64,000 nucleotides of DNA from Vibrio sp. NTOU-M3 (GCF_040869035.1 NZ_CP162100.1:3100001-3164000); one strand, 5' to 3'; shown: positions 46,705-58,091, counted from the stretch's first letter. Program-made: numbers and translations. Notes: generated by a model from the letters alone, not told the origin.

Positions 46705-46790
46705 AACGGGAGAGAAATAGGAGGTAATTATTATTATGTCGATAAGCATTCACCAATGCGCTTTTGTTTGCAACCAGAGCCACACCACAA
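46674..46790 (-). ncRNA. Candidate small RNA beside Spot 42
   Basis: On the minus strand a terminator (TCCCCGCC-TAGAAA-GGTGGGGA, then TTTTTATATG) ends at ~46674. It is immediately preceded by a C/U-rich single-stranded stretch containing ACCTCCT, an anti-Shine-Dalgarno sequence, and TTTCTCTCCC. This is the usual end of an Hfq-dependent RNA. The 5' end is not resolved; ~46790 is a guess. I recall a vibrio-specific RNA (VSsrna24) reported next to spf in Aliivibrio; whether this is its homologue needs comparison. Confidence 0.45.
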
Positions 46791-47058
46791 TACAACCTAT
46801 CAAACAGACATAGATAACCTTTTACTTCAATGACTTAAATTACATCAATGGATAAATTCGTCGTTACTTCACTTCTTGAAATAACAAAAGTGTGAACGAT
46901 AGAGAATTACAAAATTGGTTTTGCTTACAATTAGATATCACTAGCTAAAAGCGGTCACCGTGATGGAATAAGCGTGAAGAAATAGTGAAAACAGATAGAC
47001 AAAAGAAGCGGTGAAAAAGTTAGGCAATACATAAAGTTAAACTTTTCTTTCGCCCAAT

Positions 47059-47163
47059 AAAAAACGCCCCAGTCAAATACTGACTGGGGCGGCTGAATCA
47101 GCCTAATCCAATAACGTGAAACAAAAGGTCTGAAAGATAGAACATCTTACCTCTGTACCCTAC
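47059..47163 (-). ncRNA. spf: Spot 42 RNA
   Basis: The minus strand from 47163 begins GTAGGGTACAGAGGTAAGAT, identical to the start of E. coli Spot 42. It continues with the conserved TTCAGACCTTTT region and ends with the terminator CGCCCCAGTCAGTATTTGACTGGGGCG and TTTTTT. About 105 nt. Spot 42 is an Hfq-dependent RNA repressed by cAMP-CRP that adjusts carbon metabolism (galK, succinate and other targets). Location downstream of polA is as in E. coli. Confidence 0.96.
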
Positions 47164-47170
47164 GTCGATT

Positions 47171-47199
47171 AATGTACAACAATTGGTCAGAAATGGAAA
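47171..47199 (-). promoter_or_regulatory. Predicted spf promoter
   Basis: Minus-strand TTTCCA, 17 bases, TACATT, placing the start 7-8 bases downstream at the conserved GTAGGG end. A CRP site expected upstream was not clearly recognised. Confidence 0.55.
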
Positions 47200-47275
47200 C
47201 TATTTTTGTAATTTTTTTTCAGGCACGTTTCATTAAGCTACATAAAATATTTGTTTTCGCTATCTTTTTTAAGAA

Positions 47276-47305
47276 CAAAAAAAAGCCAGCGTTTGTGCGC
47301 TGGCT
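47276..47305 (-). terminator. Terminator of polA
   Basis: AGCCAGCG-CACAAA-CGCTGGCT followed by TTTTTTT on the minus strand. Confidence 0.9.
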
Positions 47306-47338
47306 CATGAAAATCAGTCATTATTGAGTAAAAAGTGT

Positions 47339-50134
47339 CTAATGAGCCTGATCCCAGTTTTCTCCATGCCCTGCTTCAGCGATCAAAGGCACATCTAACT
47401 GCGCTGCAGACTCCATCAATTCTTGTACTTTTGTTTCAATTTCGGCTAAAGCTGACTCTTGAACTTCAAATACCAGTTCATCGTGTACTTGCATCAGTAA
47501 TTTAACGCGGCCGTCGCCTTCTTTTTGAATCCATTCATCAACAAGCAACATCGCTTTCTTAATAATGTCGGCCGCCGTTCCCTGCATGGGTGCGTTAATA
47601 GCCGCACGCTCTGCCGCTTTACGACGCATGCCATTACGTGATTTGATTTCAGGAAGGTGTAAACGACGACCAAAAATCGTTTCAACGTACCCTTGCTCAG
47701 CTGCCGCACTGCGGGTGTCTTCCATGTACTGCATGACACCAGGATAACGTTCAAAGTACTTGTTCATGTAGTCTTGTGCTTCACCACGTGGAATGCCCAA
47801 TTGTTTGGCTAAGCCAAACGCACTCATGCCGTAAATCAGACCAAAGTTCACCGCTTTCGCACGACGTCGCTGCTCAGCACTCACCTGTTCGATGCTAACA
47901 CCCATGATTTCAGCCGCTGTTGCAGCATGGATATCTTTACCTTGTTGGAAAGCTTCTAATAGCGCTTTATCCCCAGACAAGTGCGCCATAATACGCAGTT
48001 CAATCTGAGAGTAATCGACAGCCATAATTTTATAGCCATGCGGAGCAATAAATGCCTGACGAATACGGCGACCTTCTTCGTTACGAATTGGAATATTTTG
48101 TAAGTTTGGATCAGTAGAAGACAAACGACCTGTTGCAGTGACTGCTTGGTGGTAAGAGGTATGCACTCGACCCGTTTCTGGGTTGATCATTTTAGGCAGC
48201 TTATCAGTATAGGTTGATTTCAACTTTGCCAAGCCACGGTATTCCAGAATGCGTTTCGGTAGCGGGTAATCCAACGCCAACTCTTGCAACACTTCTTCAT
48301 TGGTCGAAGGGGTACCTGAAGGGGTTTTCTTGATCACTGGCAGTCCCATTTTTTCAAATAGGATCGCTTGCAGCTGCTTTGGTGAATTCATATTGAACTC
48401 TTGCTCAGCGATCTCAAACGCTTCTTTCTCGAGCTCATCGAGTCGTTGGGCGATCTCTTGCGACTGCGCCGCCAGCTTCATGTCGTCAATCAATACCCCT
48501 GTACGCTCAATGCGTGACAGCACTGGCACTAATGGAACTTCGATATCTTGGTAGGTCGCCTTAAGCTTTTCATCTTGTTCTAAGTTAGCAAACAAACGGT
48601 CATGCAGGCGCAATGTCACATCGGCATCTTCCGCCGCATATGGCGATGCTTCATCCAGCTCAATTTGGTTAAAGGTCAGTTGGTTCTTACCCTTACCGGC
48701 GATCTGCTCAAAAGAGATGCAGCTGTGTTGCAAGAAACGCAGCGCCAAGCTATCCATATCGTGCTTGCCACCAACGCTGTTATAGACGTAAGAAGCCAAC
48801 ATGGTGTCATGCTTAATACCCTTCATTTCAATGCCGTAACGCGCTAACACACTGGCATCGTATTTGAGGTTTTGACCGACTTTCGCTTGAGCATCATCTT
48901 CAAGAATCGGCTTGAGTTGCTCAAGCACCCAGTCACGGTCAAGTTGTTCTGGAGCATCTAAGTAGTCGTGCGCCACTGGTACATAAGCTGCGACACCTTC
49001 TTCTGTTGCAAATGACAAGCCCACTAAATTGGCAACCATGTAATCAAGACTGTCAGTTTCTGTATCAAAGGCGAAGACTTCTGCGGTTTTTAGCTTCTCT
49101 AGCCACGCGTTAAAGCTCGCTTCGTCCAAAATAGTTTCATACTTACTGCGATCGATAGTCACTGCTGAAGTGTCCATATCTGCGCCACTTGATGCTTTCG
49201 TAGTACCCGTTGCAGCGCCAGATTTTTCATCCGCCTCTACTACGCCGTTACCGCCATCTAATAGCTCATTGAGCCATGACTTGAACACTAACTGACCGTA
49301 AAGTTTAATCAGTTCGTCTTTGTTTGGTTCTGCTTTTAGAAGGGATTCTGGTGTTTCTTCGAGTTCAACATCAAGCTTAATGGTCGCCAGTTCATAGGAC
49401 AGCTGTGCATTTTCTTTATGTTCGATCAGCTTCTTCGCCATGGTTTTCGAACCACGGAAACCAAGCGGTGCAATATCATCAAGGTTGTCATACAACTTAT
49501 CCAGACCACCAATCCCTTGTAATAAAGCGGTTGCGGTCTTGTCACCAACGCCAGGGACACCAGGGATGTTATCCACTTTATCGCCCATCAGCGCCAAGTA
49601 ATCGATGATCAGTTCTGGTGGGATACCAAACTTTTCAATCACCCCTTCACGATCCAACACCACATTGGTCATGGTGTTGATCAGTGTGACATTTTCGTCC
49701 ACCAGCTGAGCCATATCTTTATCACCCGTACTGATAAGAACAGGTATGCCTGCTTGTGACGCTTGATGTGCAAGTGTCCCGATCACATCATCGGCTTCAA
49801 CGCCAGCAATGGAAATCAAAGGTAGCCCCATTGCGCGGATAACGTTGTGTAATGGTTCAATCTGGCAACGCAGATCGTCTGGCATCGGTGGACGATTGGC
49901 TTTGTATTCCGGATACATATCATCACGGAACGTCTTTCCTTTGGCATCAAACACGACAGCAATACGGTCAGAGGAAAACTGACGCATCATGCTACGCAGC
50001 ATGTTTACCACACCATAAACAGCGTTGGTCGGAATGTCGCCGTTACTCATGGTGCCTGGGTAAGCGTGAAATGCACGATAAAGGTAAGACGATCCATCAA
50101 TCAGGATCAGAGGATTATCTGGAATGCGAGCCAT
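47339..50134 (-). CDS. polA: DNA polymerase I
   Basis: 931 residues (E. coli 928). N-terminal 5'-3' exonuclease ([46 protein letters not shown]). 3'-5' exonuclease with [12 protein letters not shown]. Polymerase domain motif [18 protein letters not shown], motif [21 protein letters not shown], motif [12 protein letters not shown]. All catalytic acids are present, so it should be fully active in Okazaki fragment processing and repair. The upstream region has DnaA boxes and GATC sites. Confidence 0.97.
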   Translation of the reverse strand: MARIPDNPLILIDGSSYLYRAFHAYPGTMSNGDIPTNAVYGVVNMLRSMMRQFSSDRIAVVFDAKGKTFRDDMYPEYKANRPPMPDDLRCQIEPLHNVIRAMGLPLISIAGVEADDVIGTLAHQASQAGIPVLISTGDKDMAQLVDENVTLINTMTNVVLDREGVIEKFGIPPELIIDYLALMGDKVDNIPGVPGVGDKTATALLQGIGGLDKLYDNLDDIAPLGFRGSKTMAKKLIEHKENAQLSYELATIKLDVELEETPESLLKAEPNKDELIKLYGQLVFKSWLNELLDGGNGVVEADEKSGAATGTTKASSGADMDTSAVTIDRSKYETILDEASFNAWLEKLKTAEVFAFDTETDSLDYMVANLVGLSFATEEGVAAYVPVAHDYLDAPEQLDRDWVLEQLKPILEDDAQAKVGQNLKYDASVLARYGIEMKGIKHDTMLASYVYNSVGGKHDMDSLALRFLQHSCISFEQIAGKGKNQLTFNQIELDEASPYAAEDADVTLRLHDRLFANLEQDEKLKATYQDIEVPLVPVLSRIERTGVLIDDMKLAAQSQEIAQRLDELEKEAFEIAEQEFNMNSPKQLQAILFEKMGLPVIKKTPSGTPSTNEEVLQELALDYPLPKRILEYRGLAKLKSTYTDKLPKMINPETGRVHTSYHQAVTATGRLSSTDPNLQNIPIRNEEGRRIRQAFIAPHGYKIMAVDYSQIELRIMAHLSGDKALLEAFQQGKDIHAATAAEIMGVSIEQVSAEQRRRAKAVNFGLIYGMSAFGLAKQLGIPRGEAQDYMNKYFERYPGVMQYMEDTRSAAAEQGYVETIFGRRLHLPEIKSRNGMRRKAAERAAINAPMQGTAADIIKKAMLLVDEWIQKEGDGRVKLLMQVHDELVFEVQESALAEIETKVQELMESAAQLDVPLIAEAGHGENWDQAH

Positions 50135-50309
50135 AGTCTTTCATTGTCCAAAGCAAATGCAAAAATAGGTGCTTAGCATGCCACGTCTAGCAAAGTGATG
50201 CCATGTTAATGCGTGAATACACCCACACAGTTGCGATATCGTGTCTATACTATTTAAGTTTTGACTCATTCCTCCTGATTCATATGCCTTCCACAGCCGC
50301 CTAGTCGTC

Positions 50310-50353
50310 TGTGGATAACTCTGTTTATAGTTTTTATCCACTGGTTATACAAA
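50310..50353. promoter_or_regulatory. DnaA-box cluster upstream of polA
   Basis: Three DnaA-box-like 9-mers within 44 bp: TGTGGATAA at 50310-50318 (perfect TTATCCACA on the minus strand), TTATCCACT at 50334-50342 and TTATACAAA at 50345-50353 (one mismatch each). DnaA has been reported to stimulate polA expression in E. coli, as I recall. A similar role here is inferred from position. Confidence 0.6.
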
Positions 50354-50411
50354 AGGTAGAAAACCATTAAATATTGAACATAAGCACTTGATTAAAAAGA
50401 GGATAAACAAA

Positions 50412-50460
50412 GATCGATCATTGATAGCGAGATCTTTTAACGATCTTCTATTGTGGAAAA
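50412..50460. promoter_or_regulatory. GATC-rich oriC-like element
   Basis: Four GATC sites within 34 bp (50412-50445) and a fifth at 50503. They include GATCTTTTAACGA and GATCTTCTATTGT, which resemble the GATCT-initial 13-mers of oriC. A further DnaA-like box, TGTGGAAAA, lies at 50452-50460. It is not the chromosomal origin, which in vibrios lies by mnmG/mioC. Possible role in cell-cycle or methylation-linked control. Confidence 0.35.
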
Positions 50461-50512
50461 GACTATTGGTGTCCTTTTGTGCAACCGGGTGTTTGCGCAA
50501 ACGATCAGGCAT

Positions 50513-50539
50513 AAAAAAAGCGACATCGAATGATGTCGC
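50513..50539 (-). terminator. Terminator of ryhB
   Basis: GCGACATC-ATTC-GATGTCGC stem with a seven-base U tract on the minus strand. Confidence 0.92.
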
Positions 50540-50738
50540 CTAGCAAAAAGGGGTCAAAGCTAATTCTGGTGAATATTCTGCTTTGCCATAAAGCTATAAA
50601 TTACACTGGAAGCAATGTGAGCAATGTCGTGTCAAAAAGAATTCGTGCAAGTTCTTCGAGTAATGTTTCATGACCTTTCAACATTGAAGTTAAGCGGTTA
50701 ATCAACGTCCCTGTGAACTTTACTCATTCCCTAAGACG
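50513..50738 (-). ncRNA. ryhB: RyhB, long Vibrio form
   Basis: The minus strand contains CACGACATTGCTCACATTG continuing into CTTCCAGTGTAA, the conserved core with which RyhB pairs to targets such as sodB. It ends in the terminator GCGACATC-ATTC-GATGTCGC plus TTTTTTT. The predicted length of about 226 nt matches the long V. cholerae form rather than the 90-nt enterobacterial RNA. A promoter with a Fur-like box lies just upstream. With Hfq it represses iron-using proteins when iron is scarce. The polA-side location also agrees with V. cholerae as I remember it. Confidence 0.93.
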
Positions 50739-50742
50739 AGAT

Positions 50743-50773
50743 TAATAGTAATCATTCTCATTTAGCTCGTCAA
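50743..50773 (-). promoter_or_regulatory. ryhB promoter with overlapping Fur box
   Basis: Minus-strand TTGACG, 17 bases, TACTAT. The spacer and -10 are covered by AATGAGAATGATTACTATT (50743-50761), which matches the 19-bp Fur consensus at 13-15 of 18 positions by eye. Fur-iron bound here would block RNA polymerase. Confidence 0.8.
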
Positions 50774-50814
50774 CACCTAAATGAGAAAAAATCTCATTTA
50801 TTTTTTTCATCAGC

Positions 50815-51249
50815 TTAAAGTTGCTTCACAAAATGAATGCGAGATTCTAGCAATGGTTCCTTTTCTTCAAACTTTTCAATCAGATAAGAATTTCTCAGCA
50901 ATAATCTAAGCATTGCTGGAAATTGATTGCGCGATTTCACTTTCACTGCTTGATAGCCTTGCTTACGCAAGCTACTTTCTTGTTCATCCAGCAGCAACTG
51001 CGCAATGCCTTTATTTCTTGCCGCCGGAGCAACGCCACCAAACCAGCTGTAGAACGTCTCTTCATCCAATTGGTAACCGATCTTAAAACCCAGTAACTGC
51101 CCCTGCTCTTCTGCTACCAAAACAAGGTGTGTTTTGCCATCAAGACGCGCTTGCAAGCTTGCTACAGTTTCTTTCCTTACAAACTCATCCACTTGTTCAA
51201 CTACAGCAACACACTCTTCCAGCGTACCGATACGACAGGTAATACTCAT
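50815..51249 (-). CDS. GNAT-family N-acetyltransferase
   Basis: 144 residues from ATG 51249 (a GTG just before it is possible). Acetyl-CoA-binding motif A region VAPAARNKGIAQLLLDEQE (Q/RxxGxG/A pattern), preceded by beta strands LVLVAEEQGQLLGFKIGY. The substrate is unknown. It lies between hemB and ryhB and is read in the same direction as hemB, but a terminator-like hairpin separates them. Confidence 0.82.
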   Translation of the reverse strand: MSITCRIGTLEECVAVVEQVDEFVRKETVASLQARLDGKTHLVLVAEEQGQLLGFKIGYQLDEETFYSWFGGVAPAARNKGIAQLLLDEQESSLRKQGYQAVKVKSRNQFPAMLRLLLRNSYLIEKFEEKEPLLESRIHFVKQL

Positions 51250-51264
51250 CACTCTCTACCTCAA

Positions 51265-51296
51265 ATAAAAAAGGCCAGCGCGATGCTAGCCTTTAT
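51265..51296 (-). terminator. Terminator of hemB
   Basis: AAAGGCTAGC and GCTGGCCTTT pair around ATCGC on the minus strand with TTTTTT following; one mismatch in the stem. Confidence 0.7.
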
Positions 51297-51312
51297 ACGT
51301 AGTCTTTACACT

Positions 51313-52395
<1,083 letters not shown>

Positions 52396-52508
52396 TCATA
52401 TCACTCTCGTTTCGAGACGCTAGCGGCAATCGAACAAAATCCAAAAAATGACCTCATGCTCACACTGCCGTATACTCATGTTCCAACACACGTTAGCAAG
52501 GAACCACC

Positions 52509-53270
52509 ATGATCGATACCCACGCCCATATATACGCCACAGAGTTTGATAACGATCGCGACGACGTCGTGCAACGTGCGCTAGAACAAGGTGTGGATAC
52601 CATTCTGTTACCAAACATCGATCTGGACTCCATTGAACCTATGCTCACGACTGAGGCGCGTTATCCAACAATATGCCGCTCTATGATGGGCTTGCACCCT
52701 TGCTACGTCGATGCCAACGTAAAACAAACCTTAGCGACTATTCATAGCTGGTTTGAGAAACACAATTTCATCGCAGTCGGAGAAATTGGCATTGATTTGT
52801 ATTGGGACAAGACATTTCGCGCTGAACAGGAGATGGCGTTTGTCACTCAGCTCAATTGGGCAAAAGAAATGAAGCTCCCTGTGGTGATCCACACGCGGGA
52901 TTCAATTGAAGAAACCCTAGCTTTGCTCAAGCAAGAGCAGGACGGTTCACTCGCTGGGGTATTTCACTGCTTCGGCGGCAGCATTGAAGAAGCAAAAGCA
53001 ATTAATGACTTAGGTTTTCACCTAGGGCTTGGCGGAGTGTCCACTTTTAAAAATGGCGGTATGGACAAAGTGATCCCACACCTGGATATGGAATATGTCA
53101 TCTTAGAAACGGATTGCCCTTATCTTGCGCCAGTGCCCCATCGAGGCAAACGCAACGAGCCAGCTTACACCCAATTAGTGGCACAGCGCGTTGCTGAACT
53201 GCGTGATCTCACAACGTCAGAAGTGGATAACCTCACGACCAATAACGCGAAACGCTTATTCCAGCTCTAA
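52509..53270 (+). CDS. tatD: TatD-family metal-dependent DNase
   Basis: A 253-residue TIM-barrel hydrolase. Metal ligands: DTHAH at the N terminus, GEIGID (Glu), VVIHTRDS (His), FHCFGG (His) and ETDCPYL (Asp). TatD proteins have 3'-5' exonuclease and DNA repair activity and are not needed for Tat export despite the name. AAGGA precedes the ATG. It is convergent with tatC, sharing a bidirectional terminator. Confidence 0.93.
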   Translation: MIDTHAHIYATEFDNDRDDVVQRALEQGVDTILLPNIDLDSIEPMLTTEARYPTICRSMMGLHPCYVDANVKQTLATIHSWFEKHNFIAVGEIGIDLYWDKTFRAEQEMAFVTQLNWAKEMKLPVVIHTRDSIEETLALLKQEQDGSLAGVFHCFGGSIEEAKAINDLGFHLGLGGVSTFKNGGMDKVIPHLDMEYVILETDCPYLAPVPHRGKRNEPAYTQLVAQRVAELRDLTTSEVDNLTTNNAKRLFQL

Positions 53271-53281
53271 CTAACAGACAC

Positions 53282-53312
53282 AAAAAAAGGTTGGCTCAGG
53301 CCAACCTTTTTT
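53282..53312. terminator. Bidirectional terminator between tatD and tatC
   Basis: AAAAAAGGTTGGC and GCCAACCTTTTTT form a long stem with U tracts on both strands. Confidence 0.9.
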
Positions 53313-53325
53313 AATCCATTTTTTA

Positions 53326-54075
53326 TTACTCTTCCGCTTCGGTTTCTTCTTCCTCTTTGCGAACATAGAAACGCGCAAAGAACAGACCAACCTCAAACAG
53401 CAAACACATTGGTATGGCGAGTAAGGTTTGGGAAATCATATCCGGAGGCGTGAGTAACATGCCGACGATAAACGCAATCACCACAATATAAGGGCGCTTT
53501 TCTCGCAGGCTTTGCGGATCTGTTGCACCTGTCCAACACAACAAAATGATCGCTACCGGCACTTCAAATGCGATACCAAATGCAAGGAACAGAGCCAACA
53601 CAAAATCGAGATAACTCGAAATGTCCGTTGCGAATTCCACACCACCTAGTGAAATCGCGGTAAAGAAACCAAATACCAGCGGAAACACCACGAAATAAGC
53701 AAAGGCGACACCACAGTAAAACAGCAGCGAGCTGGAAAACATCAATGGCATGATCAGCTTGCGCTCGTGCTTATACAGCCCCGGAGCCACAAATGCCCAC
53801 ACCTGATACAGGATCATAGGAACGGCGACAAATACCGACGCAATCAGAGTTAGTTTTAACGGGGTGAAGAAAGGCGATGCGACATCCGTCGCGATCATGG
53901 TTGCCCCTTCTGGCAACCTCTCTACTAGTGGTTTCGAGACAAACTCATAGATGTCGTTGGAAAAATAAATCAAACCAACAAACACCACAAGCACCGCTAG
54001 TAGCGCTTTTAACAGTCGATTACGTAATTCTAATAAATGACTGATTAAAGGTTGTGTCTGCTCTACAGAAGACAT
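53326..54075 (-). CDS. tatC: Sec-independent protein translocase TatC
   Basis: 249 residues, six membrane helices. The signal-peptide-binding cytoplasmic N terminus and first loop are conserved ([27 protein letters not shown], the RR-motif contact region). The C terminus is acidic (EEEETEAEE). It recognises twin-arginine precursors together with TatB. Last gene of the ubiE-ubiJ-ubiB-tatABC run. Confidence 0.96.
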   Translation of the reverse strand: MSSVEQTQPLISHLLELRNRLLKALLAVLVVFVGLIYFSNDIYEFVSKPLVERLPEGATMIATDVASPFFTPLKLTLIASVFVAVPMILYQVWAFVAPGLYKHERKLIMPLMFSSSLLFYCGVAFAYFVVFPLVFGFFTAISLGGVEFATDISSYLDFVLALFLAFGIAFEVPVAIILLCWTGATDPQSLREKRPYIVVIAFIVGMLLTPPDMISQTLLAIPMCLLFEVGLFFARFYVRKEEEETEAEE

Positions 54076-54141
54076 ATCAAACCTCGTAATGCATAGATCA
54101 ACAGGAGCCGCATGTTAATGCAGCTCCTATACAGGGAGAGA

Positions 54142-54540
54142 CTATTCGGCTTTCTTATCTGCCACAGACTCAGAAGGTTGCGCTGTCGAGATAGACTCAA
54201 CGTTATCCTGCTTTGGCTCAACCGGTTTAGGCGTCTCTTCAGGCTTACTTTCGTAAGGACGCTGTACATCCTGAGCTGCCTGCTTAAGCTGTTCAACGGA
54301 AGACTTCAATTCTGGAGACAGATCTTCCATCCCCATTTTTTCCGCCTTGCGCAGATTTTCCTGTAGCTCCTGAACCTTAAGCTCATGTGAAATTTCATCT
54401 TTCACATTATTTGCCATGCTTTTAGCTGCACTGACAAATCGAGACACGCTGCGAATTGCATGTGGCAAACGCTCCGGCCCAAGAACCACCAGCCCAACGA
54501 CAGATATTAATACCAGTTCCCAAAAACCGATATCAAACAC
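54142..54540 (-). CDS. tatB: Sec-independent protein translocase TatB
   Basis: 132 residues. N-terminal membrane helix with the TatB-type Glu ([21 protein letters not shown]), an amphipathic helix, then a long charged, Pro/Glu-rich tail. Partners TatC in the substrate receptor. Three bases separate it from tatA. Confidence 0.95.
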   Translation of the reverse strand: MFDIGFWELVLISVVGLVVLGPERLPHAIRSVSRFVSAAKSMANNVKDEISHELKVQELQENLRKAEKMGMEDLSPELKSSVEQLKQAAQDVQRPYESKPEETPKPVEPKQDNVESISTAQPSESVADKKAE

Positions 54541-54543
54541 GTG

Positions 54544-54789
54544 TTACGCCTGCTCTTTGTCTTTCTTAGTTTCAGCAGTCGCTTCTGTTTTCTGCTGCTC
54601 TAGATTTTTTGGTTCGAAATCTGCGTCTTTTTCATCTTTCTTTGACGCATCTTCATCGTTCATCGCTTTCTTGAAGCCTTTGACTGCACTACCTAGATCG
54701 CCACCAATGTTGCGAAGTTTCTTTGTACCAAACAGCAGAACGACAATGACAGCAATGATCAAAAGTTGCCAAATACTAATACCACCCAT
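54544..54789 (-). CDS. tatA: Sec-independent protein translocase TatA
   Basis: 81 residues. N-terminal helix with the TatA-type Gln at residue 8 ([21 protein letters not shown]), the FGTKKL hinge, an amphipathic helix ([15 protein letters not shown]) and a Lys/Glu-rich tail. It oligomerises to form the transport pore. Confidence 0.96.
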   Translation of the reverse strand: MGGISIWQLLIIAVIVVLLFGTKKLRNIGGDLGSAVKGFKKAMNDEDASKKDEKDADFEPKNLEQQKTEATAETKKDKEQA

Positions 54790-54838
54790 TCTTTTTACCT
54801 CGGGTCTTATTAAACAAATTATCTAAAGAGTTTAACGT

Positions 54839-56476
54839 CTAACGACGATAAGCTCGCCAACTAAACAGCCAAAATGTGACACCACCTGCGGCACTCAACA
54901 ATGACAGCTGCTCATAAGCGTTATTCACCAGTATGGCCGAGCATACGACCAATGTGGCGCCAACGCCAAATAAAAATCTTCCGGTCGCCTGCTGACGCTT
55001 GCTAGCACGGTAACCTTGATAAAGCTGATCAATACGTTGATTCATCGCTTTACCTTGCCTTAAGCTGTCATAAAGCAGCTCTGGTAGTTCTGGCAGTTTT
55101 TCAGCCCAGAATGGAGCACGGTCTTTCACCGCATTAATCACCGCCTGCGGCCCGACCTGATTCATCATCCACGTTTCTAGAAATGGTTTCGCCGTTGCCC
55201 ATAAGTCCAATTGTGGGTAAAGCTGACGCCCTAAACCTTCCACGTATAACAAGGTTTTTTGCAACAAGACCAGCTGAGGCTGCACTTCCATATGAAAACG
55301 TCTTGCGGTGTTGAATAAGTTCAGCAATACATGACCAAACGAAATTTCACACAGTGGTTTGGCGAATATTGGCTCACACACAATGCGAATGGCGAATTCA
55401 AATTCATCAATATTGGTTTCACGTGGAACCCAACCAGATTCAACATGCAATTCTGCCACACGACGATAATCACGATTGAAAAAAGCAAGAAAGTTTTCCG
55501 CTAAATAACGCTTGTCTTCGTTGTTCAACGTACCAACAATGCCACAATCGAGACCAATCCACTGAGGGTTCTCAGGGTGCTCAGGCTTTACAAACACATT
55601 CCCCGGATGCATGTCCGCATGGAAAAAACTGTCACGGAACACCTGGGTAAAGAACACGCTAACACCACGTTCAGCAAGAAGCTTCATGTTGGTGCCGTTG
55701 GCCTTCAGCCCTTCGATGTCTGAGACCTGAATACCGTATATTCGCTCAGAAACCATGACAGTTTCATTACTGTAATCCGGATAGACTTCTGGTACATACA
55801 GTTCTTCACTGCCTTCGAAGTTGCGGCGCAGCTGAATTGCATTGGCAGCCTCGCGTCTGAGATCCAGCTCATCAAGCAAGGTTTTCTCGTACTCACGCAC
55901 CACTTCAACCGGTTTTAAACGACGTGCTTCAGGCAACGCTTTGGCGACTATACGCGCCATGCGATACATCAGTTTTAGATCTGCATCAATGACCGGGCGA
56001 ATATCTGGCCGAATGACCTTTAATACCACTTCTTGGTTAGTCTCTTTCAGCCTTGCCGTATGCACCTGCGCAATGGAAGCCGAGGCGAGTGGTACACTGT
56101 CGAAATCCACAAACCACTGGTCTAAATTGCCACCTAATGCGATTTCTATTTGCTCACGAGCCAGTTCACCGTCAAAAGAAGAGACTTGATCTTGCAGCAT
56201 TGCCAATGGGTCAGCGATATGCGGTGGAAATAAATCACGGCGCGTCGACATCATCTGGCCAAACTTAATCCACACCGGGCCTAACTCTTGTAAAGCCAGA
56301 CGTAGACGCTCACCCAATGGTTTCTCTGGATGCTTATTCTTAATCCAGAATAGTGACTTACGAGCCAGCAATGGCGCTTTAGTCAATTGATGCTCACTCG
56401 GCAACAACTCATCCAGCCCATATTCAAGCTGAACTTTGATAATGTGATAGAGACGCTTTAACTCTGTTGGGGTCAT
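54839..56476 (-). CDS. ubiB: Ubiquinone biosynthesis regulatory protein kinase-like UbiB
   Basis: 545 residues, an atypical ABC1/ADCK kinase fold. The family KxGQ motif is K71-F-G-Q74; catalytic segments HADMHPGN and GLDCGIVG are intact; a C-terminal pair of membrane helices ([16 protein letters not shown] and the following one) anchors it. It supports extraction of hydrophobic intermediates in aerobic ubiquinone synthesis. It overlaps ubiJ by ATGA. Confidence 0.96.
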   Translation of the reverse strand: MTPTELKRLYHIIKVQLEYGLDELLPSEHQLTKAPLLARKSLFWIKNKHPEKPLGERLRLALQELGPVWIKFGQMMSTRRDLFPPHIADPLAMLQDQVSSFDGELAREQIEIALGGNLDQWFVDFDSVPLASASIAQVHTARLKETNQEVVLKVIRPDIRPVIDADLKLMYRMARIVAKALPEARRLKPVEVVREYEKTLLDELDLRREAANAIQLRRNFEGSEELYVPEVYPDYSNETVMVSERIYGIQVSDIEGLKANGTNMKLLAERGVSVFFTQVFRDSFFHADMHPGNVFVKPEHPENPQWIGLDCGIVGTLNNEDKRYLAENFLAFFNRDYRRVAELHVESGWVPRETNIDEFEFAIRIVCEPIFAKPLCEISFGHVLLNLFNTARRFHMEVQPQLVLLQKTLLYVEGLGRQLYPQLDLWATAKPFLETWMMNQVGPQAVINAVKDRAPFWAEKLPELPELLYDSLRQGKAMNQRIDQLYQGYRASKRQQATGRFLFGVGATLVVCSAILVNNAYEQLSLLSAAGGVTFWLFSWRAYRR

Positions 56477-57078
56477 GCTTTCTCCAGCAGGCGCTGCAAC
56501 TGCGCTTCAATGCGTGCCGCCTGACTTTTCACTTCATCCACTTGATCACAGAAGTACGCGACTTCAAGTGGCGCTGGTGCCAGTTTCCACTCTTCAGTGA
56601 TCACTTGTGCTAAGTGGTTCTGGTGTTTGGTAAAACGTGATTTAGCGAACTGCCCCACATTGTTAACACCTTGGACCAAGGTATGCGCGACAACATCACC
56701 CGTTAGACGCGATAGCCACTCTTCAATATCGGGCTTGCAATCGGTCATGAGTTGCGAGAATTTTTGCGCCAGTTGAATATCGCCTTCCAGCACCACTTTG
56801 TCTTGTTTGATCAGTTTGGTGATGTTGGATTGATCACGTAGCTCTGGCAACACAGACAGGTTCAGTGACAAATAGCAGTCAGGCTCACCTTCATAATTCG
56901 CCAGCACATCAATTTGCTGACTGAAGATAAAGGTCAGAGTTTTATCCACTTCTTTGAGGTGAATCTGGATCACCTGACCTTTTAGACGAGACAAACGACG
57001 ACCCAATTCAGGGTCGTCTTTGATCAAGGTATTCAGTGTTGTTTCAATAACCGCGGTGACAAGAGGTTCAAAAGGCAT
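56473..57078 (-). CDS. ubiJ: Ubiquinone biosynthesis accessory factor UbiJ
   Basis: 201 residues with an SCP2 lipid-binding domain in the N-terminal half and a helical C terminus ([24 protein letters not shown]). It binds ubiquinone intermediates and pairs with UbiK (38167). Lies between ubiE (9-base gap) and ubiB (4-base overlap). Confidence 0.93.
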   Translation of the reverse strand: MPFEPLVTAVIETTLNTLIKDDPELGRRLSRLKGQVIQIHLKEVDKTLTFIFSQQIDVLANYEGEPDCYLSLNLSVLPELRDQSNITKLIKQDKVVLEGDIQLAQKFSQLMTDCKPDIEEWLSRLTGDVVAHTLVQGVNNVGQFAKSRFTKHQNHLAQVITEEWKLAPAPLEVAYFCDQVDEVKSQAARIEAQLQRLLEKA

Positions 57079-57087
57079 GACGTTTCC

Positions 57088-57870
57088 TTAGAATTTGTAA
57101 CCACGGTGCAATGCAACAATGCCACCTGTTAGATTGTAGTAGCTGGTCTGTTCAAAACCGGCTTCATCCATCATCCCTTTCAAGGTTTCTTGATCTGGGT
57201 GCATACGGATAGACTCAGCAAGGTAACGGTAACTTTCCGCATCATTTGCCACCAGCTCACCCATTTTTGGCAATAGGTGGAATGAGTACGCGTCATACAC
57301 TTTGGACAATGGCTCTAGCATCGGCTTGGAGAACTCAAGCACCAACAGGCGACCGCCTGGTTTGAGTACGCGATACATCGAACGCAGCGCTTTGTCTTTG
57401 TCGGTCACGTTACGAAGACAAAAACTGATGGTAATCGCATCAAAGTAATCATCTGGAAAAGGCAGCTCTTCAGCGTTCGCCTGCACATAATGGACGTTAC
57501 CGACAACCCCCGTATCACGCAGCTTATCTCGACCAACGTTTAGCATCGAGTTATTGATGTCAGCCAAAATGACATGGCCTTTATCACCGACGATACGAGA
57601 GAACTTCGCTGTCAAATCACCAGTACCGCCACCCAAGTCTAAAATGCGCTGTCCCGGACGTGCACCACTGCAATCAATGGTAAAACGCTTCCAAAGTCGA
57701 TGAATACCGCCAGACATTAGGTCATTCATAATGTCGTATTTCGCAGCGACTGAGTGAAATACCTCAGCAACTTTTGCGACTTTTTCGTCTTTCGCTACGG
57801 TTGTAAAACCAAAATGTGTGGTTTCGTTATGCTCTGCTGCGTTGATTGATTGCACGCTTGTTTCCGTCAT
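57088..57870 (-). CDS. ubiE: Ubiquinone/menaquinone C-methyltransferase
   Basis: 260 residues from ATG 57870 (GAGGAA upstream); the frame's earlier codons are not conserved. SAM motif I is [14 protein letters not shown]; the UbiE signatures [19 protein letters not shown] and [24 protein letters not shown] are present. It methylates demethylmenaquinone and the ubiquinone precursor. It heads the ubi-tat operon. Confidence 0.96.
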   Translation of the reverse strand: MTETSVQSINAAEHNETTHFGFTTVAKDEKVAKVAEVFHSVAAKYDIMNDLMSGGIHRLWKRFTIDCSGARPGQRILDLGGGTGDLTAKFSRIVGDKGHVILADINNSMLNVGRDKLRDTGVVGNVHYVQANAEELPFPDDYFDAITISFCLRNVTDKDKALRSMYRVLKPGGRLLVLEFSKPMLEPLSKVYDAYSFHLLPKMGELVANDAESYRYLAESIRMHPDQETLKGMMDEAGFEQTSYYNLTGGIVALHRGYKF

Positions 57871-58032
57871 GTTGATTCCTCTTCGAGCAGTATGGTCACC
57901 AAATTCGATATACAATGATACGACCCAGATACTGCGGGCGATTAGTTTACTTTATCCGCAGAGCGATGTCTTTCTCAAGCTCTTAATTATCCATCAAACT
58001 TCGTTACGATTGTGCAACCAAATGGTGCAGAT

Positions 58033-58070
58033 AAAAAACGTTACCCAAACACAGTTGGATAACGTTTTTA
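58033..58070 (-). terminator. Terminator of rmuC
   Basis: AAAAACGTTA and TAACGTTTTT outer stem with an inner CCAAC/GTTGG-like pairing and TTTATC following on the minus strand. Confidence 0.75.
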
Positions 58071-58091
58071 TTCATCAATTAAAGAATAATG

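Noticed and set aside
46736..46813. A 25-codon plus-strand frame starting MSISIHQC with AGGAGG upstream
   Set aside because: AGGAGG is the complement of the C/U-rich seed of the minus-strand RNA candidate, the spacing to ATG is long (11), and the adjacent hairpin terminates only on the minus strand.
50412..50460. Chromosomal replication origin
   Set aside because: DnaA boxes and GATC sites are present but too few, and the genes typical of oriC (mnmG, mioC, dnaA-dnaN) are not nearby.
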